From positions 50,037 through 114,036 of the forward strand of contig JAIETK010000019.1 of NCBI GenBank assembly GCA_019745325.1: a DNA stretch of 64,000 bases. The letters are read 5' to 3'. This stretch comes from Nitrosomonas sp. (lineage in GTDB: Bacteria > Pseudomonadota > Gammaproteobacteria > Burkholderiales > Nitrosomonadaceae). Every line of letters begins with the position of its first letter. The stretch's first letter is position 1. Below, one piece after another: positions 1-11,047 of the stretch. The notes under the pieces are model-generated. The model was not told the origin of the DNA and made no database searches. It saw nothing but the letters and a program-made list of their open reading frames with translations. The position numbers were made by a program, and so were the translations under genes.

Positions 1-59
1 TGAAACTGCTGATAAACGGACAATCCGTAAAATTCCAACGTAAAGATTATCCGGTGAAG

Positions 60-136
60 TGGCGCGCCCGGCAGGATTCGAACCCACGACCCCTTGGTTC
101 GTAGCCAAGTACTCTATCCAACTGAGCTACGGGCGC
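60..136 (-). tRNA. tRNA-Arg (anticodon ACG)
   Basis: Read on the minus strand, the sequence folds as a full cloverleaf. The acceptor stem GCGCCCG/CGGGCGC pairs perfectly, the T arm reads GGGTTCGAATCC, and the anticodon stem CTTGG/CCAAG encloses the loop CTACGAA, giving anticodon ACG. The CCA end is encoded in the DNA (positions 60-62). Encoded CCA here matters because the initiator tRNA at 6369 has lost its final A. Confidence 0.95.
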
Positions 137-360
137 AAAGTACAATCTCTTTACTAGCAGCTTGTTAAGCAACCGGGGGATTATATCAGATTGAAGCTAA
201 TGCGGGATTCGAAGTTACGCTTTTGTTACGGTATTCGATCTCTTCAAGCTGTAATCGACCAAGTCGACTCGAGTTGCCAACCATCACATTTATTTTGCGG
301 GGGCGATGATGGTCGATTTAGCCGATCTTGTCAAGGCTAACTGCTGCCGATCTGTTCGTT

Positions 361-1530
361 TTAGACGTCTTCTTCGGGTTCCGGATCTTCCTTATGCGGT
401 ATCGGCGCGGTTATCCCCGAGCTGTGCGATGCATCGATTTTTCCAGGTATTTTCGGTGTTTTACAAACCACATCGGCATTTTGCGCGCGATGCCGCAAGG
501 CGTGATCGATCAATACGAGGGCCAGCATCGCTTCGACGATCGGTGTTGCGCGGATGCCGACGCATGGGTCATGGCGGCCGTGCGTTTCGACAATGGCCGG
601 GTTGCCGTCTTTGTCGATGGAGCGTCGCTCCAAGCGGATACTGGAGGTCGGTTTGATCGCTACATTAACGGTGATGTCCTGACCGGTTGAAATACCGCCG
701 AGTATGCCGCCGGCATTGTTGCTTAGAAAACCTTCCGGCGTCATTTCGTCGGAATGCTCCGTGCCGCGTTGCGCCACGCTGGCGAATCCGGCGCCGATTT
801 CAACGCCTTTGACGGCGTTGATGTTCATCATGGCATAGGCGATCTCGGCGTCGAGGCGGTCATAAACCGGTTCGCCCCAACCGACCGGCACGCCTTGGGC
901 CACCGCGCTGATCCTGGCGCCGACTGAATCTCCAGATTTGCGCAATTGATCCATGAATTTTTCCAATTGCTCGACGGCGTTGTTGTCGGCGACGAAGAAA
1001 GGATTCGTGCCGACATCTTCCCAGCGTTTGAAGGGAACAGGAATGGGGCCGAGTTGTGCGAGGTAGCCGCGGATGACGATGCCGTATTTTTCATGCAACC
1101 ATTTTTTTGCAATGGCGCCGGCGGCAACACGCACCGCCGTCTCGCGCGCCGAAGCGCGCCCGCCGCCGCGGTAATCGCGGATACCGTATTTTTGCCAATA
1201 GGTGTAATCGGCATGGCCCGGGCGGAAAACATCCATGATTTTGCTGTAATCCTTGCTGCGCTGATCTTCATTGCGGATTAACAGGGCGATCGGCGTGCCG
1301 GTGGTTTGTCCTTCGAATACCCCGGAAAGAATTTCGACAGTATCGGATTCGCGCCGTTGTGTCACATGACGCGAGGTGCCGGGTTTGCGCCGGTCCAGTT
1401 CGAGCTGAATATCTTCCGTGCTGATTGCGAGCCCCGGCGGACAGCCGTCAACAATGCAGCCAATGGCGGGGCCATGCGATTCGCCAAATGAGGTGACGGT
1501 AAAGAGCGTACCAAGTGTATTTCCAGACAT
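361..1530 (-). CDS. aroC: chorismate synthase
   Basis: This enzyme converts 5-enolpyruvylshikimate-3-phosphate to chorismate, the last shared step of aromatic amino acid synthesis, using reduced FMN in the cytoplasm. The N-terminus [20 protein letters not shown] is the family signature, and it fixes the start at 1530 rather than at an upstream in-frame ATG at 1563. Further signatures are GCPPGL, the [20 protein letters not shown] region and the late [18 protein letters not shown] segment. The 389-residue length is a little longer than the usual 360 or so because of a hydrophilic Glu/Pro-rich tail. It stands alone, transcribed away from hemF. No frame break is seen. Confidence 0.97.
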   Translation of the reverse strand: MSGNTLGTLFTVTSFGESHGPAIGCIVDGCPPGLAISTEDIQLELDRRKPGTSRHVTQRRESDTVEILSGVFEGQTTGTPIALLIRNEDQRSKDYSKIMDVFRPGHADYTYWQKYGIRDYRGGGRASARETAVRVAAGAIAKKWLHEKYGIVIRGYLAQLGPIPVPFKRWEDVGTNPFFVADNNAVEQLEKFMDQLRKSGDSVGARISAVAQGVPVGWGEPVYDRLDAEIAYAMMNINAVKGVEIGAGFASVAQRGTEHSDEMTPEGFLSNNAGGILGGISTGQDITVNVAIKPTSSIRLERRSIDKDGNPAIVETHGRHDPCVGIRATPIVEAMLALVLIDHALRHRAQNADVVCKTPKIPGKIDASHSSGITAPIPHKEDPEPEEDV

Positions 1531-1756
1531 ACAGTTGCATTTTCGGGTGAGTTTATGATGCATGAGTCTATCATACGCACCCGGGTTTTCGACAGTTTGA
1601 ATATTGCTTTGCCATGCCGGTCAAGCCGCCAAAGATTGAGACACATCAACAATCAAATTCGGTCATCGTGTTATACCTGCGCTAAAATGCGAGGTATCGC
1701 AAATGGGTCTTGAAATTTGAAGCCCGTGTCATAAAAAATTAATCCTGGGAGTTTGC

Positions 1757-2653
1757 ATGAATACACCACGAGTCAAAGAATTTCTTTTGAACCTGCAAGA
1801 TAGCATTGTGAAAGGGCTGGAGCAGGTCGACGGTAAAACCTTCAGGCGCGATCAATGGGATCGCCCGGAGGGCGGCGGCGGCATGAGCAGCGTGATCGAA
1901 GAGGGGAACGTGCTGGAACGCGGCGGCGTCAATTTTTCGCATGTATTCGGTCCCGGTTTGCCGGCATCCGCGACGGCAGCGCGGCCGGAATTGGCCGGAC
2001 GCTCGTTTGAGGCAATGGGGGTGTCGCTGGTGTTGCACCCGCGTAATCCTTACGCGCCAACCGTGCATATGAACGTACGCTACTTTGAAGCGCGCAAAGA
2101 GGGCGCAGAGCCGGTGTGGTGGTTCGGCGGCGGGATGGATCTGACGCCGTATTACGGTTATGCCGAAGACGCGGTGCATTTTCATCAAACTTGCAAGGAT
2201 GCGCTGAAGCCTTTTGGCGATGATTGTTATCCGCGTTTGAAAAAGTGGTGCGATGACTATTTCTATTTAAAACATCGCAAAGAGCCGCGCGGTGTCGGCG
2301 GTGTGTTTTTCGACGATTTGAACCAGCCGGATTTTGAGAGCTGTTTTCAGTTGACGCGCAACGTCGGAGGGAACTTCCTCAATGCCTACCGGCCGATTTT
2401 GGAGCGCCGCAAGGACGAAGCCTATGGCGAACGCGAGCGCGATTTTCAAGCGTACCGGCGCGGGCGTTACGTGGAGTTTAATTTGGTTTGGGATCGCGGC
2501 ACCTTGTTCGGATTGCAAACCGGCGGGCGCACCGAGTCGATCTTGATGTCGCTGCCGCCCATCGTAAAATGGCGGTATGACTGGAAACCGGAAACAGGTA
2601 CCCCGGAATCGAAATTGTATACGGATTTTCTGATCGGTAAGGATTGGGTGTGA
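1757..2653 (+). CDS. hemF: oxygen-dependent coproporphyrinogen III oxidase
   Basis: HemF carries out the aerobic oxidative decarboxylation of coproporphyrinogen III to protoporphyrinogen IX in haem synthesis. The 298-residue protein has the usual family length and no gaps. Recognisable segments are the N-terminal [20 protein letters not shown], the [19 protein letters not shown] stretch that holds conserved His residues, the [13 protein letters not shown] motif, and the C-terminal [26 protein letters not shown] ribosome site lies 7 bases before the ATG. The symporter gene follows 7 bases after the stop and may be cotranscribed. Haem demand is high in ammonia oxidisers, which suits the inferred host. 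Confidence 0.97.
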   Translation: MNTPRVKEFLLNLQDSIVKGLEQVDGKTFRRDQWDRPEGGGGMSSVIEEGNVLERGGVNFSHVFGPGLPASATAARPELAGRSFEAMGVSLVLHPRNPYAPTVHMNVRYFEARKEGAEPVWWFGGGMDLTPYYGYAEDAVHFHQTCKDALKPFGDDCYPRLKKWCDDYFYLKHRKEPRGVGGVFFDDLNQPDFESCFQLTRNVGGNFLNAYRPILERRKDEAYGERERDFQAYRRGRYVEFNLVWDRGTLFGLQTGGRTESILMSLPPIVKWRYDWKPETGTPESKLYTDFLIGKDWV

Positions 2654-2660
2654 TTGGCCG

Positions 2661-3908
2661 GTGAGTAAAGTGTCGCTCAATAACCAGATCTTGCTGGGGG
2701 TGATTTCCGGTGCGTTTCTCGGTTTCTGGCTGGCGGGACTGGAACAACAATCCGCGGTTGCGCAAAGCGGTTTATATGCCGCAAAGCTGATCGGTTCGCT
2801 GTTTACCGATCTGCTGCGGATGGTGCTGATTCCGCTGGTGTTTACTTCGATCGTGGTGGGGGTCGCCAATCTGCGTTCGCACCGGCAAATGAATCGCGTT
2901 TGGCAAGTGACGCTGGTTTTTTTTGTGTCGACGATGGCCTTTGCGGTGTTGCTGGGCTTGACGGCTGCCAATCTGCTGCAGCCGGGCGGCGGTTTGCAGA
3001 TCGCCATGTTTCAGGATGCAATACAAGGTTTTCAAGCGACGCAGATGTCACTCGCCGATTTCTTTGCGCAATTCTTGCGGTCTTTGTTTCAAAATCCAAT
3101 CGCGGCGCTGGCGCAAGGTAATGTGCTGGCAGTGGTGATTTTTGCTTTGTTGCTAGGCATCGCGCTGGTCATAGGCGGTGAACGCTATCGCAATATCCTG
3201 GTGTTGATGCAGGAATTTCTGGAATTGATCCTGATGCTGGTCGGCTGGATTATGCGGTTGGCGCCGCTCGGGATTATGGCGTTGGTATTGCAGTTGGTGG
3301 CTTCGCAAGACGCCGGATTGTTGTCGACATTGATTAAATTCGTCGGAATCGTCATTGGAACTACATTGCTGCACGGGCTGGTGGTGTTGCCGCTGATTTT
3401 ATTCCTGATGACGGGCATGACGCCGCTACGATTCTGGCGTGGCGCACGTGAAGCATTAATTACTGCCTTTGCAACCAGTTCGAGCGCTGCGACCCTGCCG
3501 GTGACGCTGCGTTGCGCCGAGCAGCACTTGCATGTCAAACGCGATGTGGCTGGTTTTGTCATTCCGGTCGGAGCGACCATGAATATGGATGGTACGGCGC
3601 TTTATGAAGCGGTGGCTGCGTTATTTATCGCCAATTTGGTGGGTATTGAGCTCAGTTTGACGCAACAGCTGATCGTGTTCATGACGGCCATGCTGGCCGC
3701 CATCGGTGCGCCGGGTATTCCCAGCGCCGGCATGGTGACGATGGTTGTGGTATTACAGTCGGTCGGATTGCCGGTGGAAGCCATTGCAATTTTGTTACCG
3801 GTCGATCGCCTGCTCGATACATTTCGCACGACGGTCAATGTCGAAGGTGATTTGGTGGGAAGCCTGGTCGTACAGCACTGGACCCGGAGTGATGGTCCGG
3901 GCACATAG
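2661..3908 (+). CDS. dicarboxylate/amino acid:cation symporter (DAACS family)
   Basis: This is an inner-membrane secondary transporter that couples uptake of dicarboxylates or acidic amino acids to sodium or protons. The 415-residue protein is almost wholly hydrophobic with the GltPh-like layout. The serine-rich hairpin reads ATSSSAATLPVTLRC and the binding helix has NMDGTALYEAVAALFIAN, both diagnostic of the family. The C-terminal hairpin AIGAPGIPSAG is also present. The start is a GTG placed 7 bases after the hemF stop, inside the hemF transcript. The substrate (glutamate, aspartate, succinate or malate) cannot be read from the sequence. Confidence 0.93.
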   Translation: MSKVSLNNQILLGVISGAFLGFWLAGLEQQSAVAQSGLYAAKLIGSLFTDLLRMVLIPLVFTSIVVGVANLRSHRQMNRVWQVTLVFFVSTMAFAVLLGLTAANLLQPGGGLQIAMFQDAIQGFQATQMSLADFFAQFLRSLFQNPIAALAQGNVLAVVIFALLLGIALVIGGERYRNILVLMQEFLELILMLVGWIMRLAPLGIMALVLQLVASQDAGLLSTLIKFVGIVIGTTLLHGLVVLPLILFLMTGMTPLRFWRGAREALITAFATSSSAATLPVTLRCAEQHLHVKRDVAGFVIPVGATMNMDGTALYEAVAALFIANLVGIELSLTQQLIVFMTAMLAAIGAPGIPSAGMVTMVVVLQSVGLPVEAIAILLPVDRLLDTFRTTVNVEGDLVGSLVVQHWTRSDGPGT

Positions 3909-3927
3909 AATTTGTAAAATTCTATTA

Positions 3928-5076
3928 TTAAATCAGATCATTATCGCGGAAGCGTTGCTGAATTTCCAACACCTTGTCGGCGTTATTGATCAGAGCTTCA
4001 ACGCAATCACGGTCCAGCTTGGAATTGGACATTTGCCGGAGCAATGCAAAAGCTTGTTCATTACTCCACGCCGCTTTATACGAGCGGCGTGATGTCAATG
4101 CATCGAATACATCGGCAACGGCGCTGATGCGCGCTTCAATCGGTATTTCATCGCCTTTCAGGCCGCTCGGATAACCGCTGCCGTCAACCGCTTCATGGTG
4201 AAATTCGGCGATATTGCGCAGGATATTCGTATGCCCCAATGCACCCAACCCAAAGTCTTGCAATACCGAGTCGATGATCTCGCGGCCTTTGACCGGATGC
4301 GTTTTCATGACATCGAATTCGGTGTCGTCGAGCTTGCTCGGCTTGCGCAGGATGTTGTCCGGAATGCCGATTTTGCCGACATCGTGCATCGGCGAAAACA
4401 GGAAAATATGCTCGATTTGTTCGTCGCTGATGCCGTAGCTGGCCGCCAGTTTTCGAGCGATTAGCCGGGCGTAGTGCGCGGTGCGGTCGATATGCGATCC
4501 GGTCTCGAGGTCGCGGTAATGCGTCATGCTGCGGGCGGCCCGGACCGCTGCCAGCAAGGTCCGGATTGCGGCTAATTCGTTGATGACCATCAGCGCGATC
4601 AAGTGGCCGTAAATGTCAATTTGCCGCAATGACTTCGGGTCAAACGGGTGTTCTTGCAGCGAGTTAAAAAACAAAAAGCCGATAAAAATACCGCTTTGAT
4701 ACAGCGGCATGGTATAGCTGGATTTGTAGCCTTTGGCGGCAACGCGCTGGGTATGCTCGTGCGTGCCTTTGGAAAAAATATTGAGGTCCTGCACCAGGCG
4801 CGGACGGCGATGCTCAATAATGGCATGCAGCGATGGCGCGGCACTCAACGGCGCTTCGTAAGTCGTGACCGGGCTATCGCTGCCTTCGGTGCTGTGCGTG
4901 TACGTTTTCAGCATCTCGGTTTTTTCATCGTATAGGGCGATTGCCAGGCGATCGATGAAGGAGAAATCCTGACGGATAATTTGATGCAAGAAACGTAGTT
5001 TTTCCGTTAAGGGTATATTTTCATGCAAGTTAGCCAGGGTATCTTGGTGCGTAAAAAGATCTTCTTCCGATTGCAT
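3928..5076 (-). CDS. GAF-like sensor with HD-GYP cyclic-di-GMP phosphodiesterase domain
   Basis: The C-terminal half is an HD-GYP domain, the type that hydrolyses cyclic di-GMP. It shows SHIDRTAHYARLIARKL, the metal-binding HDVGKIGIPDNIL, and HHEAVDGSGYPSGLKGDEIP followed by ARISAVADVFDALTSRRSYK. The GYP motif is complete. The N-terminal half (about residues 25-180) has the size and pattern of a GAF-like ligand-binding domain, with no membrane helices, so the protein is probably cytoplasmic. I chose the ATG at 5076, which has AAAGGA five bases upstream, over an ATG at 5220 with no ribosome site. It is convergent with the symporter gene. Confidence 0.9.
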   Translation of the reverse strand: MQSEEDLFTHQDTLANLHENIPLTEKLRFLHQIIRQDFSFIDRLAIALYDEKTEMLKTYTHSTEGSDSPVTTYEAPLSAAPSLHAIIEHRRPRLVQDLNIFSKGTHEHTQRVAAKGYKSSYTMPLYQSGIFIGFLFFNSLQEHPFDPKSLRQIDIYGHLIALMVINELAAIRTLLAAVRAARSMTHYRDLETGSHIDRTAHYARLIARKLAASYGISDEQIEHIFLFSPMHDVGKIGIPDNILRKPSKLDDTEFDVMKTHPVKGREIIDSVLQDFGLGALGHTNILRNIAEFHHEAVDGSGYPSGLKGDEIPIEARISAVADVFDALTSRRSYKAAWSNEQAFALLRQMSNSKLDRDCVEALINNADKVLEIQQRFRDNDLI

Positions 5077-5402
5077 AAAATTCCTTTGGGCAAATTGCGG
5101 CGATATCGACAAGCGGTTTCTCAATAGGCTTGATTGCACTGTACATCTATTGCAGACGATTGCTTTATTTTTTCCACATTCTAAACGATTTGCCGCTGTC
5201 ACGGCATGAAGGTCTATCAATTCATTCAGCCGGCAATATCGTCATGTGACAATTTGCCGCGCGACAATTTGTCACATTCCCAAACGAAATCATTCTTTTT
5301 ACAATTTTGGCAACGTGAATCGATCGAGTTAGAGCAGTTTGTGATTATCACGGCTAATCCACATAGATTGTAACGCCTACGGAGGGTGATGAACGGACAA
5401 CA

Positions 5403-6290
5403 ATGTTCGTGCGCATAAAACTTATGAAGATACTAGCAAGACTTGAACCATTAATTGAAGAAGGTTTGATCGACAGTGTCATATGCCAGCTCATGAGCGG
5501 TAAAGAAGCGATGGTGTATATGGTACGCAGTGGCGAGCATGCGCTATGTGCCAAGGTGTATAAGGATCGAAATAAACGGAACTTTCAGCATTTTGCAAGC
5601 TATACCGAAGGCCGCCGTATCAAAAACAGCCGCCGTGCCCGGGCGATTGAGAAGGGGAGTCATTACGGCCGTATTGCACGTGAGGAAGGCTGGCAGAATA
5701 CCGAAGTTGACATGTTGTGCCGGCTTGGGATGGCCGGAATCCGGGTGCCGAAATTCTATAACTTTTTTTCCGGTGTTTTGTTGATGGAGTTGATCACCGA
5801 TGCCGAAGGGAATGTTGCGCCGCGATTGAACGATATGTCTCTGACACCGCAACAAGCACGGTACTATCATAAAACTTTGATTAGCCATGTGGTGCAGATG
5901 CTGTGCTTGGGAATTGTGCATGGAGATTTGTCGCCCTACAACGTTCTGGTGGATCGCGAAGGGCCGGTTATTATCGATTTACCCCAAGCCGTCAATGCTG
6001 CGGGCAATCAGCAAGCCCGCATGATGATCAAGCGCGACATTGATAATCTAACAAGTTTTTTTTACCGGTTTGCTCCGGATCTTGCGCAATCCGACTACGC
6101 CTCTGAAATTTGGAGTTATTATCAGCGTGGTAAATTGCCGCAAGCGCATCTAACCGGTCTGGTCAAGTCCCAGAACAAACCGGTTAATGTAGGCAACATT
6201 TTGCAGGCAATCGATAGTGCAAACCGGAAAGAGCTTGCCTGGCAGCGGCACAAACAGGCAAAATTGAACGGATATTCAGCGCACTACTGA
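5403..6290 (+). CDS. RIO1-family atypical serine kinase-like protein
   Basis: The protein has the RIO kinase layout: a short nucleotide loop GKEAMVYMV (residues 33-41), the ATP lysine in ALCAKVYK (Lys51), the catalytic loop HGDLSPYNVLV (173-183) and a metal-binding Asp in IIDLPQAV (Asp192). The basic stretch RRIKNSRRARAIEKGS resembles RIO1 flexible-loop sequences. In archaea and eukaryotes RIO1 acts in ribosome maturation. The bacterial homologues are poorly characterised, so the target is unknown. A GGAGG lies about 16 bases before the ATG, farther than usual, and an alternative ATG at 5424 has no ribosome site. The gene ends 78 bases before the initiator tRNA. Confidence 0.85.
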   Translation: MFVRIKLMKILARLEPLIEEGLIDSVICQLMSGKEAMVYMVRSGEHALCAKVYKDRNKRNFQHFASYTEGRRIKNSRRARAIEKGSHYGRIAREEGWQNTEVDMLCRLGMAGIRVPKFYNFFSGVLLMELITDAEGNVAPRLNDMSLTPQQARYYHKTLISHVVQMLCLGIVHGDLSPYNVLVDREGPVIIDLPQAVNAAGNQQARMMIKRDIDNLTSFFYRFAPDLAQSDYASEIWSYYQRGKLPQAHLTGLVKSQNKPVNVGNILQAIDSANRKELAWQRHKQAKLNGYSAHY

Positions 6291-6326
6291 AATCGAATAC
6301 ATATTATCATCTACCCAGGAAGTTCA

Positions 6327-6357
6327 TTGACCTGAGCGTGCAGGCTTATGCTATAAT
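6327..6357 (+). promoter_or_regulatory. probable promoter of initiator tRNA
   Basis: TTGACC at 6327-6332 and a consensus TATAAT at 6352-6357 are separated by 19 bases, and the -10 box is preceded by a TATGC extension. The tRNA begins 12 bases after the -10 box, as expected for a stable RNA start. Confidence 0.6.
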
Positions 6358-6368
6358 CCCTATTCTGA

Positions 6369-8219
<1,851 letters not shown>

Positions 8220-8220
8220 A

Positions 8221-8406
8221 TCAAGACTCCAAGTCAGGCTTTTGTGTCAAAGACGTTGTGCATCTGAGATGGCGCTCGTAGTCTTGTTCGGCTGAACGCC
8301 GAGCAAGAAAGCGAACAACGTCAACAATCCGCGAGTCGATATTATGACTCGGTTTGCGGGTGGAACTCCACCCTTTACCTTGCTTGGATTGTTGCTTGTT
8401 AGTCAA
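8221..8406 (-). CDS. small basic protein upstream of the recombinase
   Basis: A 61-residue ORF ends one base before the recombinase ATG, and its 3' end holds the recombinase ribosome site, which argues that it is translated. It starts with TTG, preceded by AGGGG. The protein is basic and hydrophilic (SKQGKGWSSTRKPSHNIDSR, then RFLARRSAEQDYERHL) with one predicted amphipathic helix. I do not recognise a family. By position it could be a recombination directionality factor or a regulator of the recombinase, but nothing in the sequence proves this. Confidence 0.55.
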   Translation of the reverse strand: MTNKQQSKQGKGWSSTRKPSHNIDSRIVDVVRFLARRSAEQDYERHLRCTTSLTQKPDLES

Positions 8407-8590
8407 TTTAATAATCCCCTAAGTTAGCGATTGAAGGCTCGTGCCTGCTGGTTTCATAAATAAATATCAACTTTTAAGTAAATTTCTGCTATCAAATACA
8501 AGTGATGCGCTAAACAACGAGTATCTATTTTCATAATAAAACCTTTGCATTAACAAAATATTAAGTTGTTCTGCTGTTCAGATTCTTATG

Positions 8591-8857
8591 TCACTGCGTG
8601 TAGTTTATGTCCTGTGCTTGATTTTGTTTTGGCGCTTGCTGGCGCTCAGCTCTCATACGCTCCAATTCCTCCCTGGATCGCAGCGCGATCCTTCCGTTTA
8701 TGGGTAACGCATTGAGATGAAGCGATAATCCTCCTTCCTTGGTTGGCCATGCCGCGCCAATCTTGTGCCAGTGATTTTTATCATCGTTGCCTTCTTCAAC
8801 ACTGTAGGCAATATGGCTGGGTAGTCTGGATTTATTTTCATCTGAACTATCACTCAT
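8591..8857 (-). CDS. small conserved mobile-element protein
   Basis: This 88-residue soluble protein has the core IGAAWPTKEGGLSLHLNALP followed by INGRIALR. That pattern (aromatic-Pro, Gly-rich turn, hydrophobic strand, GRI-hydrophobic) is common in small uncharacterised proteins encoded beside plasmid and conjugation genes. The C-terminus is Gln-rich and charged. Its ATG overlaps the stop of the next upstream gene as ATGA (8854-8857), so it is the last gene of a leftward operon running from about 12981. The function is unknown. Confidence 0.7.
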   Translation of the reverse strand: MSDSSDENKSRLPSHIAYSVEEGNDDKNHWHKIGAAWPTKEGGLSLHLNALPINGRIALRSREELERMRAERQQAPKQNQAQDINYTQ

Positions 8858-9117
8858 GGTTCGATCTCCTGTTTAGAATGGTTGAAATGCACCTTCGCCA
8901 GCCCTTTATGGCTGGACAAGGCCTGTTCGCGCTCCATGTCATGCAGCGCGTTTTGCAGGATGTGCTCACCCTGCTTGATCTTTTTTTCTCGCTCGATTTC
9001 GATAGTGGACACCACGCAGGCCTGAATAGGCCCGCCAATGGTGTAATCCAACTGGGCATTTTTCCGCATACGCTCAGCACGAAGCTGGTCGAGCATAGCC
9101 TTGGTAATCACATTCAT
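8854..9117 (-). CDS. small charged protein of the transfer operon
   Basis: The 87-residue product is hydrophilic and strongly helical, with MLDQLRAERMRKNAQLDY, a central IQACVVSTIEIEREKKIKQG segment and a charged C-terminus. No signal peptide or membrane segment is present. It overlaps the following gene by ATGA and starts 10 bases after the end of the VWA gene, with a GGGGG-type ribosome site. I do not recognise a family. The operon position suggests a role in transfer. Confidence 0.6.
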   Translation of the reverse strand: MNVITKAMLDQLRAERMRKNAQLDYTIGGPIQACVVSTIEIEREKKIKQGEHILQNALHDMEREQALSSHKGLAKVHFNHSKQEIEP

Positions 9118-9127
9118 TACCCCCGCT

Positions 9128-9751
9128 TCAGGGGATAATGGCCGTAAATGCTGCTCCGGCCTGTTCTGACCAACGCTCCCACTCTTTACGAACGATCTTG
9201 ATTTGTTGAGGCATCCATCCGGCCCCGAGTCCGTAGAAAGTCAGTGCGCATCCCTTCAAATTAACTTCCGCTTTTGGCAAACTCTTTTTGCCTTGAAGCA
9301 ATTGGTTTCCATCAACGTAAGATGAGGATTCCAGGCCGTCCGTAATGACAAGAATCTGGCTGTTTTGAGCGCAATTGAATTCAGAGGTAAATTCCAGCCA
9401 GGCAATAAGGTTGGTGCTGGATTGAGAAGCCTCTTTTTGCTCAGGTAGAGATTGAATGTATTGCGCCACAATGCCTGCCACCTTGCTTGGCTTCAATCTC
9501 CTGGAAATTTCAAAGGTGGGATTGAGCAGATTCAGTGCGTCTTTACGAGAACCGAATGTTTTGACATGCACGACATCGCCGTCTTTTAATTTGTTGATTT
9601 CAGAAGACACATGCTGGCTCGCTACATGCGCAAAATTCTTATGCGATAGCAGCGGATTCGAAGCAGACAAATCAATGCCGATAGTCAGTGTTTTTGCGTC
9701 TGCAACAGTTGCAGCGCAGATTAACGGTATCATGGTCAGAATTTTTTTCAT
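9128..9751 (-). CDS. exported VWA-like protein
   Basis: A 207-residue protein begins with a signal peptide (MKKILTMIPLICAATVADA, cleavage likely after residue 19). The mature part starts directly with a von Willebrand factor A strand, IGIDLSASNP, which has the metal-site DxSxS at residues 27-31. Later strands fit the same fold: GDVVHVKTFGS, SQILVITDGLES with a second acidic metal-site residue, and CALTFYGLGAGW. VWA domains bind protein partners through a metal. A periplasmic VWA beside membrane and coupling-protein genes suggests an adaptor of the mating apparatus, which is inference. Its ATG overlaps the upstream gene's stop. Confidence 0.75.
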   Translation of the reverse strand: MKKILTMIPLICAATVADAKTLTIGIDLSASNPLLSHKNFAHVASQHVSSEINKLKDGDVVHVKTFGSRKDALNLLNPTFEISRRLKPSKVAGIVAQYIQSLPEQKEASQSSTNLIAWLEFTSEFNCAQNSQILVITDGLESSSYVDGNQLLQGKKSLPKAEVNLKGCALTFYGLGAGWMPQQIKIVRKEWERWSEQAGAAFTAIIP

Positions 9752-10695
9752 TTTCCTTTCTCCAAAAATTTTGGGTTCATTGCATTCATGATGTCTTGAG
9801 GGCGAATGGCTTCGATTTTGGCTATATCTTTGGCAACCTGCTTGGGATCAACTTTCCGGTGTGAATCTTCGAAGCGAAATTCAGTGGAATATTGAGAATC
9901 CTGAAGCCATTTCTTATGAGGCAGAAGCGCATCTGAAATGGCGCTGATTACTTCATTAGTAATGATTGTGCGGATGTAATTGTCATCCATGATGTGCAGA
10001 TCGTTAATCTCGTAATTTAGAGCGGAGTATTCTTTCTGCGCTTTTAAAATAGCCTGGTGATCTTTGATGGCCGCGCGGGCACGAGATAACCTGCCAAAAG
10101 TATCATTGATATTGATGGCAATCGTCGTCAGCAACTTGTGTGCAATGAAGATATTGACTATAGCCAATCCGCCAATGCCAAGTGAAAAAGCTAAAACAGC
10201 CAACGGATTTGTGACATGAGCAAAGAAAGCGTCAACCCATCCTTGTTCAATGGCCTCAGGCAGGCTCCCGATCATGGCAGGCATTTCAATCTGAATCATG
10301 CTTCCCAAACCATCGGCAAAGAGAATGCAGGCAATCAAGAATCCCATTCCAATCAGGTAGGTCGGAATCAGAATTTCAACGCTCCGGTCGACGATTCTGA
10401 CTGCCAAGTTCTGTGGCTTGGCTTTGGCGAGAATGTGGAAGCCGATAATCATGGTCGCTGCCGTAAATCCCATTAGTGTGGGCGACCAGTATTCGTTGTT
10501 TTCACCAGCCAGATAGTCGAATACGCGGTAAACAATTTCAAATTCGCTGTAGCCTACGACTGCTAAAGCGAGTCCTGCCAACAAGGTCATTAATATGAGA
10601 AGAGGCACTTTTGCAGCTGCTTCAATATGCCTTTTCAGCACGGCTTCAAACCGCATCATCTCTTCTGAGGAAAATAATTCATCGGGTTTATGCAT
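9748..10695 (-). CDS. polytopic membrane protein of the transfer operon
   Basis: The 315-residue protein has about four to five membrane segments: around residues 30-50 (VPLLILMTLLAGLALAVVGY), a TLMGFTAATMIIGFHILA helix, a LIPTYLIGMGFLIACILF helix, and one or two near LAVLAFSLGIGGLAIVNIFI. A C-terminal soluble region of roughly 110 residues follows. I chose the ATG at 10695, which has AAAGGAG eight bases upstream and overlaps the end of the preceding gene by 8 bases, over 10728. It overlaps the VWA gene by ATGA. No family is recognised; it probably anchors an envelope complex with the VWA protein. Confidence 0.7.
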   Translation of the reverse strand: MHKPDELFSSEEMMRFEAVLKRHIEAAAKVPLLILMTLLAGLALAVVGYSEFEIVYRVFDYLAGENNEYWSPTLMGFTAATMIIGFHILAKAKPQNLAVRIVDRSVEILIPTYLIGMGFLIACILFADGLGSMIQIEMPAMIGSLPEAIEQGWVDAFFAHVTNPLAVLAFSLGIGGLAIVNIFIAHKLLTTIAININDTFGRLSRARAAIKDHQAILKAQKEYSALNYEINDLHIMDDNYIRTIITNEVISAISDALLPHKKWLQDSQYSTEFRFEDSHRKVDPKQVAKDIAKIEAIRPQDIMNAMNPKFLEKGK

Positions 10696-10978
10696 CTTTG
10701 CTGCTCCTTTGTTGATTGATAAGTTCAAGATAAGAAACGCCTATGGTCTGTAACTGCTCCGCGCACGGTGTCATCAGCCGGGTCGCCGCCGCATAACCCT
10801 CATTCCGAACGTTTTCGCGTTTCCTTAGCAGTTCAGCGCGTTTTTCGTTGATTCCTGCTTTTTGTTCGATAAATGCTTGATAAAGCGGTGCAAGGGGTGG
10901 AAAAATCAGACTTGATACAGCCGTAGCAATGCGATCAATTGCCTGTGGTCTCTTTTGTGTTGGTGACATTTTTTGCAT
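10688..10978 (-). CDS. small hypothetical protein of the transfer operon
   Basis: A 96-residue protein has an N-terminal segment of moderate hydrophobicity (IATAVSSLIFPPLAPLYQAF) followed by a charged helical stretch (EKRAELLRKRENVRNEG). A strong AGGAGG lies six bases before the ATG. The stop overlaps the start of the membrane protein gene, so it is in the same operon. The pattern could be a membrane-associated coiled coil. No known family is recognised. Confidence 0.6.
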   Translation of the reverse strand: MQKMSPTQKRPQAIDRIATAVSSLIFPPLAPLYQAFIEQKAGINEKRAELLRKRENVRNEGYAAATRLMTPCAEQLQTIGVSYLELINQQRSSKDA

Positions 10979-11047
10979 AATTACCTCCTGTTTATAAGTT
11001 ATTGATTAATAAATATAATGATGTTCTAATCTTTGATTTCATGCGCC

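Noticed and set aside
2267-3007. Long minus-strand open frame (246 codons) opposite hemF and the symporter
   Set aside because: It is antisense to two well-supported genes, has no family features and no ribosome site.
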